Origin: Ananas comosus
Lineage: Eukaryota > Streptophyta > Magnoliopsida > Poales > Bromeliaceae
Direction: 5' to 3'
Assembly (NCBI RefSeq): GCF_001540865.1
Contig: NC_033628.1
Coordinates: 12,499,517 to 12,563,516 of the forward strand
Length of the DNA stretch: 64,000 bases
The notes beneath the pieces are model-generated. The model searched no databases and was not told the origin of the DNA. It was given only the letters and a program-made list of their open reading frames with translations. Each line of letters begins with the position of its first letter. The first letter of the stretch is position 1. A program made the position numbers and the translations under genes. Shown piece by piece: positions 13,237 to 26,572 of the stretch.

Positions 13237-16020
13237 TAAAGTAGCGAATAACGAAAATGAAATGAAAGATAATACTTAAAAGAATGATTCATTATGAAAC
13301 AAAATAATCTTGACGGGTGAAACGAATGAGAGAACAGAAGAAAATAATATCTCGAGAAATGAGACAATCCTAAGATATCCGTAGAAAATATTTCGTGCAA
13401 AACCGTACAAATGGACCTGATACAACTAAATTGGTGCTTTATCTTTCTAATAGGTATGTAAATGAGCTTAAAAATAATTAGAGAGTTTGGTTTTCCAAAA
13501 ATCGTAAAAGAATATTAAAAAAAAGCTTTTTCATAGTTTTTACTTATTAAACAAAAATGTTTTAAAAAATGAAAAGAAAAGTTCGCTATGAAACCTATAA
13601 TCAGATTGAATTTAAGGGTAAAAGAAAGATCCAATACAAATTAAATAGAAACTATTGACATACTTCCTGGTACACAAATACTGATGTGATTATTGGATAA
13701 ATATGAATTAAATATGTGCGATGATTACATGGAAGAGAATGTTTACGAACCACACTTTAAGATTCGGAATTTGTACTTCCTGTTTAATTAATTGTTTGCT
13801 TTGATGTTCAATGTTCGTGTAAACGGGAATTGAGGGACCACTATGCCTGCAACTTTGCATGAAAAGAATTTTTTGACCATAATAATGTACAGAATCTAAG
13901 TAATATTTTAGTCAAAGTAGAAAAGTAGGCCAATTAAATATAGTCAACTGCATAACTTGGTCCTCACTCTCCTCTCTCGCTCTTATTTAAATCGTAATTT
14001 TTTTTTTTAAAAAAAATATCAATGATTCCGACAGTTCCGTCCACCTTTTATAAGTATTTTTTTTGTGATAAATTAATAGCGATTTAAAATATAGCGAAAT
14101 ATGCAGCTTTCAAAATTTCTTTTGTTTTTACTTATAGAATTAGTTAAATACATGACAAACGTATACACAATATTTGAAATTGTGTTCATTTTCTACATTA
14201 GTTTTGATCGGCATAGTTAAACAATTCGTATGGTTTCTGTTGGAGTTAATAATCCAAATTTAATTAAAATATAATTAGATATAAGTTTAAATCTTTTATT
14301 TTATTTGATTATAGTTATGATTTATAGTTATTCAAAGTAAAATTAAATTTATCATCTGTTATGATTTGATGGCTATATATAGTTAGACATGAATTAATTA
14401 GATGAATAAATCATAATAGATATGGCTGCATAGGTATTGCCCGAAATGTAATTAATTGCTTATTAGTTTAGTTATCTTCTTCCTCCTTCAATATCTTTTC
14501 TTTATTTTATTTTATTATATTTTAGATTTTGTATTATATAATCAGTGTCAGCATAAATATCAATTCCAACAAATTGTATCAGAGAAAATCATGCTTCCAA
14601 CAATTTATAATAAGAAAACATAATTTTAATCCATAGTAAATTACCGAGTTTATTTTTTAAAACAAAAAAATATCAATACGAGTGTACGCACAGCTGAAAG
14701 AGATGAGTAGATTGTATGCTTAATTTTATGCCAAAAAAAAAAAACAAAAACAAAAAAAAACAAAACACACACACACACATTTAAGCACAAGACTTAATTA
14801 TTACTTTCTTACATAGAATATTATTTATTTATCTTACATTTTGTCATAATTTCAATGACTACCAAAATTTGCATAATTGTCAAATTTTACTGCAATCGTT
14901 TACTATAATGGTTTGGCATAATATGATGCTTTTATATACCGCACATCTATTTAGCATAAATATAAATATATATATATATATATGTATATATAGCTTTAAG
15001 AATGGCATAGAAAAAAAGAATTACATACTGAATAAATTATGATTGACAACTTATTCCACCATTCTAAAAGTTAAAGTATAGAACATCAAAGTAAAAGTAT
15101 AGAAAAAGAAAAAAAAACTGCATGCAGGAAAATTTGAAGTTTTTTTTGATTAAACAGGAATATATCCTATTTGATAAAGGAGCACAGATTAAGACCACGA
15201 AGCTTAGCTAGGCTTTGCCCAAAAAAGGCTCATTGAGCTAGTTTCAGGAAGAACATCAAGACCACTAAATAAGAGGGTAAAATTAATCCGAACAAAGCAC
15301 ACTCCCCAAAATGGACTTCCAAAGCTTTACAATTGAAACAATAGACGTTTCCAGTTCTATGTACGTAGAGTGTCGATTGCTGAAGATCTGTGAATTCCGC
15401 TCTTTCCAAAATTCCCAACAAGCTCCAAAAATTTGAAAATTTTTCTATGATAAATAAAGCCACTCACCACCGCATATAAAAATACAAGTAGTATTATATT
15501 AAAATTCTTAAACTGATGATAGTAAAGATTAAACACTCTAGTTGTTTCATCATCATCTAGAGTCTGATACGTATTACATTTGTTGCAAATTCGATTAGTT
15601 TATAATTTATTTAATTATTTCTTTTATATTCTAAGCTATATTAAAATTAATCGAATTAAATTGATAATTGAATTAAATTGATATGAATCATCCAATTTAG
15701 GCATAACACCACCTAAAATGAATTGAACCGGATTAAGAATTTAGTCTATTTATTTATATATAGCCTATTTAGGTTTCACAAGTTGTTTTCAATTTTTTAA
15801 AATTTAAAGAGAGCTAAACACATTCTTACCTTATTTTCGTATAACTTTAGTACCACGTACCAAATTGAAAGCTTCAACTATGTGGAGGGGCTTAAGTGCA
15901 AAGTACACAATTATAAATAAATTAATTAATAGCGACAACGCCGAAGAGCCCAAGATGAGGCGAGCGAGCCCAAAAACCACCGCACCCATATAGCGCCGCC
16001 TCAGAGGTGAGGACACTCCC
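13237..16020. other. AT-rich intergenic region, no gene seen
   Basis: Low-complexity AT-rich DNA with short homopolymers, a short (AC)n run near 14766-14780 and a TA run near 14967-14983. Short open frames have no recognisable protein character. From about 16020 the base composition switches sharply to GC- and pyrimidine-rich sequence, the promoter of the trihelix gene. Confidence 0.6.
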
Positions 16021-16300
16021 CGCCCAGTCCCAGCCCTCGGTGCGGTGGGACGCGGGCCCCAACCTTCATCGCCCTACGCACTTACTCTCTCTCATGCGCA
16101 CGCGCTAGCGGTGCGCGCTCCGTAAGCTAAGCCGCTACGGCCTACCCCACACACCCCACCCCAGGCGGTGCCCTCACCGCCCCCCCCCCACCCTCACTAC
16201 CCGACAAATTATAATGCCTCCTTCCACCTCTCCTCCTCTCCTCCCCCCCTCTCTCTCCTCCTCTCTCCTCTCAACCACCACCACTCCTCCTCCTGTGGGA

Positions 16301-16323
16301 ACCTAACCCTACCCTAACCCTAG
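16301..16323 (+). promoter_or_regulatory. Telo-box cluster upstream of trihelix gene
   Basis: Three imperfect copies of CCTAACCCTA-type sequence occur about 60 bp before the putative start, inside a CT-rich leader (16200-16380). Telo-boxes of this kind are known promoter/leader elements in plants. The role here is inferred from position. Confidence 0.5.
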
Positions 16324-16382
16324 CCGCTCTCGCCTCTCTTCCCTGGCGTTCCCCTTCTCCCCTCCATCAAAAGAAGACCCCC

Positions 16383-17530
16383 GTGGATCCCCCTCCTCTC
16401 CCTCCCTCCGCCCCCGCCGCCTCCGCCCGCGGCGGCGGCGGCGGCCGCTGGCGACTGCGTCGTCACCCTCCCGATCGCTCCCCCTCCCCCATCCTCCTCC
16501 CGCGCCCCGATCCCCTACCCCGGCTCTTCCGTCGCGGCGGCCGCCGCCGCCGCGGCGCGGCGGCGGCGGCGGGTCGGCTCCGCTTCCTCGGCCTCCTCAT
16601 CCCGCCGGCTCCCGCCGCGTGCTGGACGCATGAGGAGACGGTCGCGCTGATCGAGGCTACCGCGACAAGTGGCTACGCCTCCGCCGCGGGAACCTGCGCG
16701 CCGCCGATTGGCAGGAGGTGGCCGACGCCGTGAACTCCCGGTGCGCCGACCTCCCCACGGCGACGACCAAGTCCGCCGTGCAGTGCCGCCACAAGGTCGA
16801 GAAGCTCCGGAAGCGCTTCCGCGCGGAGCGCCTCCGCGCCGCCAAGCTCGATCCGGCCTCCCCGGCCTCCTCTTCCTGGCCCTACTTCCGCATCCTCCAC
16901 TCCATGGACCTCTCCGGCCCTAACCCTACCCCGTCCCCTTCCCACCCTTCCCCGTCCCACGTACGCCCTCCCCCCTCCCCCACGCCATCCTCCTCCGACG
17001 ACGAAGAGGCCGCCGCGCGCCGCCGCAACAGCTCCAACACCCGGAGCCTCCACCGCCTCATGTCCAACGGCGGCGCCACCCCCAGCCCCGCGGCCGTGGG
17101 CGGCGGGATCAGCGGCCTCCGCTTCACGATCCCCAAGGCCTCCCGCTCCAAGATCGTCGGATCTCGCCCGGGCCCGACCCCCAGCTCCCCGGCCTCCCGG
17201 TTCTTCAAGGGTTACGGCGCCGCCGCGGCGGCGGCGGCGGCGGCGCGGCCGGTTGCGGAGGAGATCCGGGAGAAGCGGGCGAAGATCCGGCGGGATGGGG
17301 AGGCCGACGCTGCGGTGAGGGAGATGGCCGGAGCCCTGAGGAAGCTCGGCGACAGGTTCTTGAGGATGGAGCAGATGAAGATGGAGATGGCGAGGGAGAT
17401 TGAGAAGATGAGGATGGAGATGGAGCTCAAGCGAACGGAGATGGTGCTCGACTCGCAGAGGTGCCTCGTCGACGCCTTCGCCAAGAGGTTCTTCGGGAAG
17501 AAGAGGGCTAGGGTTCCCTCAGAGGACTAA
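16383..17530 (+). pseudogene. SIP1-clade trihelix transcription factor, frameshifted as assembled
   Basis: Intronless gene for a trihelix DNA-binding protein. The first half of the domain (CWTHEETVALIEA) is read in the frame of 16383, the second half (YRDKWLRLRRGNLRAADWQE onward) in another frame that stays open to the stop at 17530. The switch is at 16656-16658, where GAGGCTAC is expected to be GAGGCCTAC, so one C is missing. Three W residues of the tandem trihelix are visible, followed by a KSAVQCRHKVEKLRKR helix, an SSWPYF segment, an Ala tract and a C-terminal Met/Glu-rich coiled coil ending near KKRARVPSED, all typical of SIP1-clade (ASIL/ENAP-like) trihelix proteins. The 5' frame has GTG, not ATG, at 16383 and no in-frame ATG nearby, so the N-terminus is uncertain and may contain further indels. 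A sequencing error in GC-rich DNA is more likely than true decay because the remainder is intact. Confidence 0.75.
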
Positions 17531-17540
17531 AACGGTTTCG

Positions 17541-17542
<2 letters not shown>

Positions 17543-17577
<35 letters not shown>
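17543..17577 (+). repeat. (CT)n tract in trihelix 3' UTR
   Basis: Uninterrupted CT dinucleotide repeat beginning about 12 bases after the trihelix stop codon, thus very probably transcribed in the 3' UTR. The downstream sequence to about 17900 is T-rich, as expected for a plant 3' UTR. Confidence 0.85.
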
Positions 17578-17578
<1 letters not shown>

Positions 17579-20500
17579 ACTTATTTCCTTTTTCGTTCTC
17601 TCCTGTGTGGTTGATCTAAAAGTATAGGTTAGATTCCTGTAGGTGGAGGAGGAGGAGATGAATGCTAGTAGGGATGATGTTCTCTTTTAACCCTTTCTCT
17701 TCTTTTTTCCTTTCCTTTTTATGCATTTTGGGCTTCATCATAGTCGCATGTGAAGTTGTAGTTTCTTACTTCTCTCTCCCGTAGTCTTTGGTAAAGACTT
17801 TATGTACTTCTTTCTTCTAATCTGCGCTTGGTATTTCATTTCAGTGAAATTACTCTTGTCTTCTTTGCAAAAAATAGAAAGTTTCTCTGTAAGGTTTGGA
17901 ATGTCGAGCTTCGTTTGATACTCTCTGATCTGAATTGCAATAGACTTTAGTGCTTAATGATTTTTTGTCTACTAAAGTAGGACGGCTTTGCTTGCTATTT
18001 GTATAGCACAATTAAAATTATTCTGGTTTTAATTTTTTGAGTAATAAATTGGTTGTGTTGAACCCCTATCATGTTGTTTTATACTTCATATTATGGATCT
18101 AGGTTCTTCCGCTTGTTGATGTAGGAAACTGAACTAATTAGCTTGTGAGGTAATGGGTTTGAAACTAAAGCAAATTAGGGAGTATATATCTATGATGAAG
18201 AATATCTTATTTTGATCTACCGGTGAATTTTTTTGTTGCATTATATCATCTTTGGTTCACTGCGATAACCGGCTTTGGTAAACTAATCCAATTCTTGCAT
18301 CCGCAGATATGTTTCTGCTTCATATGTTGATGGCCTCCAATTTCACAACGAACTTGTATATAATCATGTTAGCTGCTGTTGGTATAGCATATTATCATGA
18401 ATTGATGTATTGTGTAATTCCTCTCAACATCATTCCTCTCATATCTAACTCTGTCCGGCTTTCATATACTTGGCTTGATCAAATTTCTTAATCTGATTTA
18501 TATTTGTTGGTTAATGAGGATATTTCTTGCCAAGATATAATTTTTTTTATTTTATTCAAGCATAAGTCTGGTTAAAAAATCAACCTAGATGCTTGCTTGA
18601 GACCCTGAGTTTAGCTATGTAGGACGAGTTGAACTGCAGGATAGCTTGTAGCTTAGAAGTTAGGATTTGAAGCAAGCTAGGAAATTGGATGAAATTTATT
18701 AGACTAACATTGGGTTGTGAGAATTGCCCCTGTACTTCTTGTGTTTGAAACTGTCTTTGTTATTTCGATTCAAATAGATGAAACCACAGAGCTAACCTCT
18801 TGAACTCAAGTTTGATTTTTTGCATTGGTTCTCAGAATGTCAAGCTGATGCACATTTAAGTGTAACAGACAAGATCATTACCTATTTCATATCATATGCT
18901 GAAAGTTTATGACAAATAATATAAGTCTCTAGATTTTGTGTATGTCGCTAACTTGTTTTTGTTAGTATTGAATTCCAAACGTGTGTCTGTCTCTTCTGGG
19001 CCAATCAGTTTTCATCTTCGAGTTGTGAATGTCCATATTATTATCTCAAACTGTCCCTGTTCTGTTCTCAACAGATGCTATATACTGCTTCAGAATATAG
19101 TGGTCAGTAATACACCTGTCCAGTAAGGCACAGTGGCGTGCGATGCTATTTTATGAATTCACTCTCTACTTGAGAACTCTCTCTCTCTCTCTCTCTCGAT
19201 CTCTCGATCTCTCTCGATTATCAATGTGTTCTCCCCAAATTCCTTGTTATTTTGGATTGTTGAGCTAAGATGTGGAAGTCCAGTTCTTTGGCGTCTTTGT
19301 TGCATTCTACTTTATTAAACCTTCATCATTTGACTCGTCTTAGTAAAACATGCAGCTTGTAAATTCAGTCTTTGTTGTGCTAGTCCAAAACATTCTACTT
19401 AAGTACAGTTTTCCTATATGCATTCACCCCTGATACGATAATATCATCTCGTTTGTTTTGTTAGGACATTGTTATTGCTTTACTGGTAAACAGCTTACGG
19501 CATGGAGAATTATTTTGGATGAATCTAGTAAGTTCGACCGTGATTGATGGGCGGGCATTCAGGTTAAACCTGGATTCGAACCTATCTTGGTCAGGAGTAC
19601 ACTNTGGATGAATCTAGTAAGTTCGACCGTGATTGATGGGCGGGCATTCAGGTTAAACCTGGATTTGAACCTATCTTGGTCAGGAGTTCACTTATTACTC
19701 TTGCTAAGGAATAGTAAAACAGAAGTGGTGAACAAAACAGCTTGGAACTGTTATAACACAACAATGCTTCTCGAACTATCTTAAATTGATATTATATACT
19801 GTCTTTTATCGGGATTAGATTATCTGACTTTGAGCAGCTTAAATCATCTTGCGATCTGAATACAGAATTATTTCTAGGCGGGTGCTTGTTTTGATATCTA
19901 GGATGTTTTTGTTTTTTTGTTTTCCTTACTTTATATTGATATTTTCTGTTTAATATCTTAGCTCACTTGTAAAATAGTACAATGATTTTTAAATTTCAGA
20001 ACCCGGAAGCGAAAGGTACTTAAAAACTGTTTTCCCATTCTGGTCTATGAGTTTTCAAAGCCCTAGGAATGTACTTTATTCAAGTCTACGACTTTTCAAA
20101 GGTGTATGTGCGGGTGTGGCCGTGTAAATTCTTCTTGATTTAAGCTGTTTTAGTATTTAAAATTTCTTTTCACTTAAAAGGAGCAAGGGCAGTAACAACT
20201 ACTGAGGACCTTTGACCTGGGAGCAACAGATGGTACCTTTTCTACTGTGGACAACGCAACAATAACTATAGAGGGTTTCAATGTGAGGACCTATCAGGTA
20301 GGAGTCTACGACTCCACAGTACAATATTTCAATCGCAACTGTGCATTGCTTACAAGTTGTGGCGTGCAACGTTTTCCAAGTTGCGGTCACGAAGAGGGCC
20401 GACAGGTAGGAAATTAATTTTTTTTTCAAAAATCCCCCGAGAGGAAGAGAGCAAGCCATCTGCATAGTTTATTTATTTATTATTATTATTTTCTGTAATG

Positions 20501-21641
20501 AATAAGTTAGAAATGTAAAATAATTAGAATTTATTGGAGACTCTAAGTATCAATTATAGCCATTAGCGAACTGCGTTAGGTACGATCGAGCATTGCCAAC
20601 AGTAATTGTTAGCGAAGAAAAGAGAGAGAACTGGCCATTTCCCTGTAGGCTGATAAATTGGGCCCGTGAAAAGGGCAAATTGCCATTCTAGGTTAAAAAC
20701 GACAAAAGAAAGATCAGACTCGGCCGAACAACAAACACCTCGAACTAATTGGGCCAAGATACCTCAGCCCAATCTACACAAGGGTAGATATTCATTCAGT
20801 CCACCATTCCCTCTATCGGGTTGTAGGCCGACCACCTAGACGGGCCGTAGAAGGTAACAATATGCCAATAGGCCAGATTCAATATGTACCGCATTCGCCC
20901 CATTTACATGACCGTTTAGGGCCACGTAGGTGGGCTTTTGATTAGCCAAGCACCACTTACCGATAAGTCCAGTTTTGGGTACCGTCTCATTCTGTTTGGG
21001 TTGCTTTATTATTACCGCATGCTTAACTATTTGCTATGCGAAAACAAACCTTTTTTAAGATAGTTAATGATTCTTCTTTCCCAACTCAATTTGTTTTTGC
21101 CAATCGAGTTGCTCGTGATGGGTCGGTCGGATGTGTCCTTTAGCTCAAAGTGTATGTAAGACGGGAAATACAATTACCTGAGAGAGTTGGTGCCAAAAAA
21201 GAAAGGGTACATGCAAATTAAAAGCCAAACAGATGTAGGCAAAAGCCACATAAAGGCTGTTTAGGGGAAAACTCGTTACAGCAGATACAGGGGCAAAATC
21301 ATCTTGAGCTAAAAAAGAATTTCAAATATTGCGAACATAAAAAGTTGAATGACAATGAAAAGTATTACCTCAACAATAAAATCAGAGTGCTCGACGAACT
21401 ACTGGACGAATATTTTACACCAATCGTAATCAGCTAAGGGGAAAAACACAGAGAGTTGATGATTTTCCCGTTTACAGGCAATTAGTTACTGCTTCGCATA
21501 TAAGTATTTCTATCTATCAGAAAATAATATGAGCAATTTCGATATCTTACCTTTGGCTTTGGAGGAAAGCCCTCCACCTCGGGAAATTTATCAGCACCCA
21601 AGTCATTGAAAGGTTTGAAAGATGAAATTTCGCAGGTGAAA
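17578..21641. other. Intergenic region, no gene recognised
   Basis: The first few hundred bases are probably trihelix 3' UTR. The rest holds short T-rich open frames without recognisable domains, a CT/GATC-rich run at 19178-19217, and the 88-bp duplication around a single N at 19604. I recognise no coding exon on either strand up to the XPF stop codon at 21642. Confidence 0.55.
19516..19691. repeat. 88-bp tandem duplication separated by one N
   Basis: The block beginning TGGATGAATCTAGTAAGTTC at 19516-19603 recurs from 19605 with a few differences (for instance TGGATTCGAA against TGGATTTGAA and GAGTACACT against GAGTTCACT). The single N at 19604 sits exactly between them. This is the pattern expected when two contig ends that overlap are joined without being merged, so the duplication is probably an assembly artefact. 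Confidence 0.85.
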
Positions 21642-24600
21642 CTATAGCATGGTTGGGCACTTGGCGTCGAGAAACTCTTTCAGCGTCCGAGCCGCTTTTT
21701 GACCCCCCATTAATTCCGCTAGTCTCTCAACAGGAAGGAGCGCCAGCTCAGCCAAGTTCTTGCAATTGTCCATCAACGCCCTATAATTTGAATCTGTCAC
21801 CCCTGGTAGACGCCTCAGGAACTCGATCGCCGACGTGTTGTAGTTCTCAGCTCTGATACATCGTACATCAAGTAACCAAATGATAATATGTTTAGTTAAA
21901 GGCGCATCAACACTATCACATGTGTAACCTTATTTACTTAGCCCTGTTCGTAGCAGATAGATTTTCTTCCATTATAGGTCAACTTCACAGCAAAAATGGC
22001 ACCGGTAAAATATTTTTAAGAAAACACATGCAAGTAATTAGCGAGGAGATTAAGGGGGTAAATATTACACAACATTTCTGCCTAACTCAAACCAGAAGCA
22101 CATAATTTATAGAAATGGCATTCAATGAAGCAACCTATGCTCCTCACCTTACGTCATTTTCGACAATGCCATCTTCGGATGGCACACCTACTCTCATGGC
22201 CTTGGTCTCGTCAGGCTCGTCCTGGTTCGCCTTGAGGGATGCGAATATCTCTGCCGTCGCATGCACGCTACGAGACCAGACAAGGCGCAATCGAGGAAAA
22301 TGAAGAACAAGCAATGAGAGCTTTGAAATTATGTTTGTTGGTGAAACATCATCGCCAATCTCATTGGCAGACTGCAAGAAGCAGTGAGCAAGTTAGTCCA
22401 CCATAAAGTTCAGAAGCAGTAAAATTTTGATTTTAATATTATTGCATCCGTAGTAAGAAAACAAATGAAACTGTACATCATAGCATTTAAGTGCGACAAA
22501 ATAGCGGTCTTCTTTGTTTCAAAACTATAACATGGAAGAGCCAGAGATTAATACTATTAATACTAAAAGTACCTTTTGATGCAGTTCCATAATAATTATC
22601 ATTGTTGGACAGAATAAATCAAGCAGAATAACAATTTGAAGATGGAGTAAATGAAGTAGAGCGAAAATAATAGGGCATAAAGTTTACTGACTCATGTAAT
22701 GCATAAATAATAATGCGTTAAGCAAATATAGTCTGGCTCATGTAAATGAGCTTTCACCACACCCAATCCCTGAGAGCTATAACACAATTTCGTATTCATA
22801 ATTACTTCTAAGCTACACTAGGAAAAACACACGCATAGTGTTAAACATACTAAATAATCTGGTAAAGTAATGCATAAAGAACCAAACCAGTGATTGTTGG
22901 CATCATGTAAGGCTAAGAAATGTCCCGAACGTTGGCCCTTAAATTGGATAAAGTGAATCGGTACATTTCAGAAGTCATGACAGATATAGAATTAATCTTC
23001 AAAATAAAGAACACAAACATACACGAGATTCGACAGTCTGCAGAAACACCATACTTCAAGGAAAAGCTATTAAAATACCTGAAAGGAGAAGCTCTTATCC
23101 TGAGAGAATTCTATGAGAAGCACTGGTATCCTATAATACCGAATCATTGTTTCAACCTGATTATAGAGACGGCCTGAGGCAAAGCTTTGGAACAAGTCGC
23201 CAATACTTTTGCGTTCAACACAAATCAAAGGTGAAAGAACATAATCCCCAACTTCCAGAGTTACGGGTATTATTCGCATGCCTTTCTGGTGGAGAACATT
23301 AGGGAGACTGCTCATGAACTCCCTCATATCCACTATAACCTGAAATTCAGTAAGCTTGTCCGCAATTCAACCCAGAAACAGGATCATTTCTGGTATGTAA
23401 AATCTATGAATAGCCCCCTACAATACCATTATTGCAACTCCCTCCCGGGAAACTTTAATGACTGAACTCCTCATGGTATTTGAGGGGGGAAAAGAAAAAC
23501 TGATATCCATTGATTTTTGCTACAAATAACCTTTTTAACCATGTTTTACATGAACTGAAACAAATTTTGCATAGGAACAAGGGGTAATGTGGTCATTTTA
23601 CAAGAAAAATGAGAATTTTTTGACAGTTAGGGTTGGAATAGGAATATATAAGAAAGTTCAAGGACTACAGTTTTCAAACAAAAGATCCAGGGACCAAGTT
23701 GCAACGTATGAATATGTCAAATAGTACATTGATTATCCATACATTTTAACCTTCTAGCTACCTTCCTCCAAAAGTAGATCATGGATGCTTAAAACTACCT
23801 GCATTTCTTTTTCTAATGGCTTCCTTCCACCAGCCTTTCTTGTTGCCGAGTTTGGTAAGTTAATTGACTGTACCTCATTGCTAGCACTTGGTCCGATGCA
23901 TCGACCATTCTGAAGTGTTAAGAAATGCAAGATAGCATTCAGTTTTGTTTGATAACCAAGAATAAATGCTTCAACCATTTTAGTTCATTGATAAGAAGAG
24001 AAGATAGTAAATACTATTACATTATGCAGACAATATTGTGTCCTGAGTCATAGTACAATCAAAATAAAAAGCTATCAAAGATAAGTAGCAATTTGAGTAC
24101 TAGATGAGACGAGTTTTTACTTGTTTCTTTCAAGTTAATCAAATTGCCACAACTGAAACTCAGGACGGTATGAAGGAAAGAAATTGGTGTCCTTAAAAGG
24201 AGGTTCAGATCAAAAAAAAAAAAAAGAAGTCTGGATGATGGAAAATCATGGCAACAAATTAACCGCAAAATAAAAAATATTAAAACTTGCTGATTCAGGT
24301 AATATATCATTAGCTCATAAATTCCTCATCTGAAAAGCATACTTTTTCAGTAGTACAAACTTTAATGGCCTATAAGAAATTGACAAGAATTCAAACAAAT
24401 GTATGATAATGACGGAGCCAGATTACCCGGTTTACTTACTTTTATCTTTATATATTTGTGAATGCCTTAATATTTAGTAGTATATTTTCTGTTTTCTAAA
24501 CCCAATATAGGTTCTACTACCTCTAAGGAAAACGTACACCAGATGAAGGAATTAATGGAGAATATATTTTTGCAAACTGTACATACTAAAAATGATTTAC

Positions 24601-26526
24601 AAAATCAAGCATATAAACAAAATTTAACAAGATATTAATTCATCTCCACTGCTAGGGGAAACTAAAGATTTTGCCAAAAAAAGGAAGTTGCTGGGACAGA
24701 TTTTTCTCATTATCATACTACAAGCAACACAACAGAAAGACGTTTGGATACATCGATGAAATAAATATCCTTGATATATAAGTTTATGTATAGACCCCCA
24801 AGAATTTTCAAAGTCCTTTCAAAGTGAGAGAATCATAACCTGCATGATTAGGACAGACATTTTATGCACAAATCAAGAAAGTAAATATCAAGAACATAAA
24901 TATTCCAAGAGGAACTTTCAAAACAGTATAAGTGCTTAATGATGCCCACATCTAAATTAATGCCAGCTATTAATCTTCATTTTATGGCATTCACATTTCA
25001 ATACCTTGTAGTGTAGATCAATAATGGTTTATGTACATGAAAAAAAACAAAAGAGAAGAGAAGAACCTGATCCACAGGTATCATCATTAGGGACTTCTGT
25101 CTAATTAAAGATTCAAATGCGCCATTTTCCCTACGTATGCTAGCCTCAAACTTTTGCACCTCAGTGGAATCTTCATAAAATAGAAAATAAACTTTCAGCT
25201 TCTTTGTTGGATTCTCAGCCTTGTATATTTCAATTTCTCTAACGAAGGTCATATCTGGATGATAGGCGATAATTACAGATGGCTTCAATACATTAAATAT
25301 ATGTTGATCACTGTCCAAAGCATAAAATTGCACTGGGGGCAGCGGCTTAAGATCCATGAGATCCTCCAAACCAGACTCATGAGAAGTCCCTTCAAGTGGT
25401 CTGTCACTATTGCTGGGAGGACCTTCAGTTTCTGCACTAATTGGTTGGATTTTATCATTTTCCGCACTCTTTTTTCTTTTATTTCCAGGAGCTTGTACAT
25501 TGGTAATGGCTTTTCTTGACTTCCCTTTTCCTCTCCCTGTTCCTCTTCCTTTTCCAACCTTTCTTCTAGAGTTGATTTTAGGATTATCTCCAACCTCAAT
25601 TTCTTCTTTGGCTAAATTGCTTATCTCTGAAGCTGCAGCTAGTAGGGCATCGTTCTCCAGCTTGCTGATGCTGCTAGGTTGAGCATTCTCACTAGATCCA
25701 CTGGCAATCATTCCATCAAGTACACCAAATCCTTTAGGTTCCTGAGATTTTTTCCTGTTACGTTTTCGCAATCCATGCAATTCAGCTTTGCCAAGCAAAT
25801 ATTTCCCCCACTCTTCGCGCATAACCTACCATAGAACAATTAACAGTATTAAACCATAATGCAGAGTATTAGCCCATATCTAATAAAAAAAAAAATAGTA
25901 TCAGAATTTAGACATCGTATCCAAATCTTGACTTCCCATAGTGCTACACATGTATACCATGAACTCGAGCCTAAAACATAAATTTTGACCCTAAGATTTG
26001 ATGAGTTGTAAGTAAATAGGATAGGTCTTTTTATATCATAATGAAGAATAGAGTACTTTGAGAAAGGCACGAAGAAGATAATGGAAAAAATGTAATGGAT
26101 GGTGGCAATGAATGACTACTAAAGCTGAAAATCAACAGACGAATGTCCCAAGGTGATTGTAAGGTGGCACCTGATGTTGCCCTTTTGAGATGCACTCTTC
26201 CAACTGCAAGCATGATCGTTCATCTTTACAAGCCACCAAAACAATGTCACTACTATCACTTGCGGCTTCAGGCATAGGCTGTCCTGTTGATTGCTTTTCC
26301 TTCCTCCGTTCTTCTTCTATCTCTTCTAGCAACTCCTGCATAGAGTTACCATCTATTAATAGAATCTAAAATAAGATCAGACTTCTGTCTTCAAATAGAG
26401 TAACATCCTAGTTCTTTAACAAATGATGCAGATGGTGTAGGATGCGCGTCGTCTCACAATGTTATTATTTTATTAGTATGGCACAAGAAATACACACTAT
26501 TTATCATTAAATTGTAGCTAGAAGAT

Positions 26527-26572
<46 letters not shown>

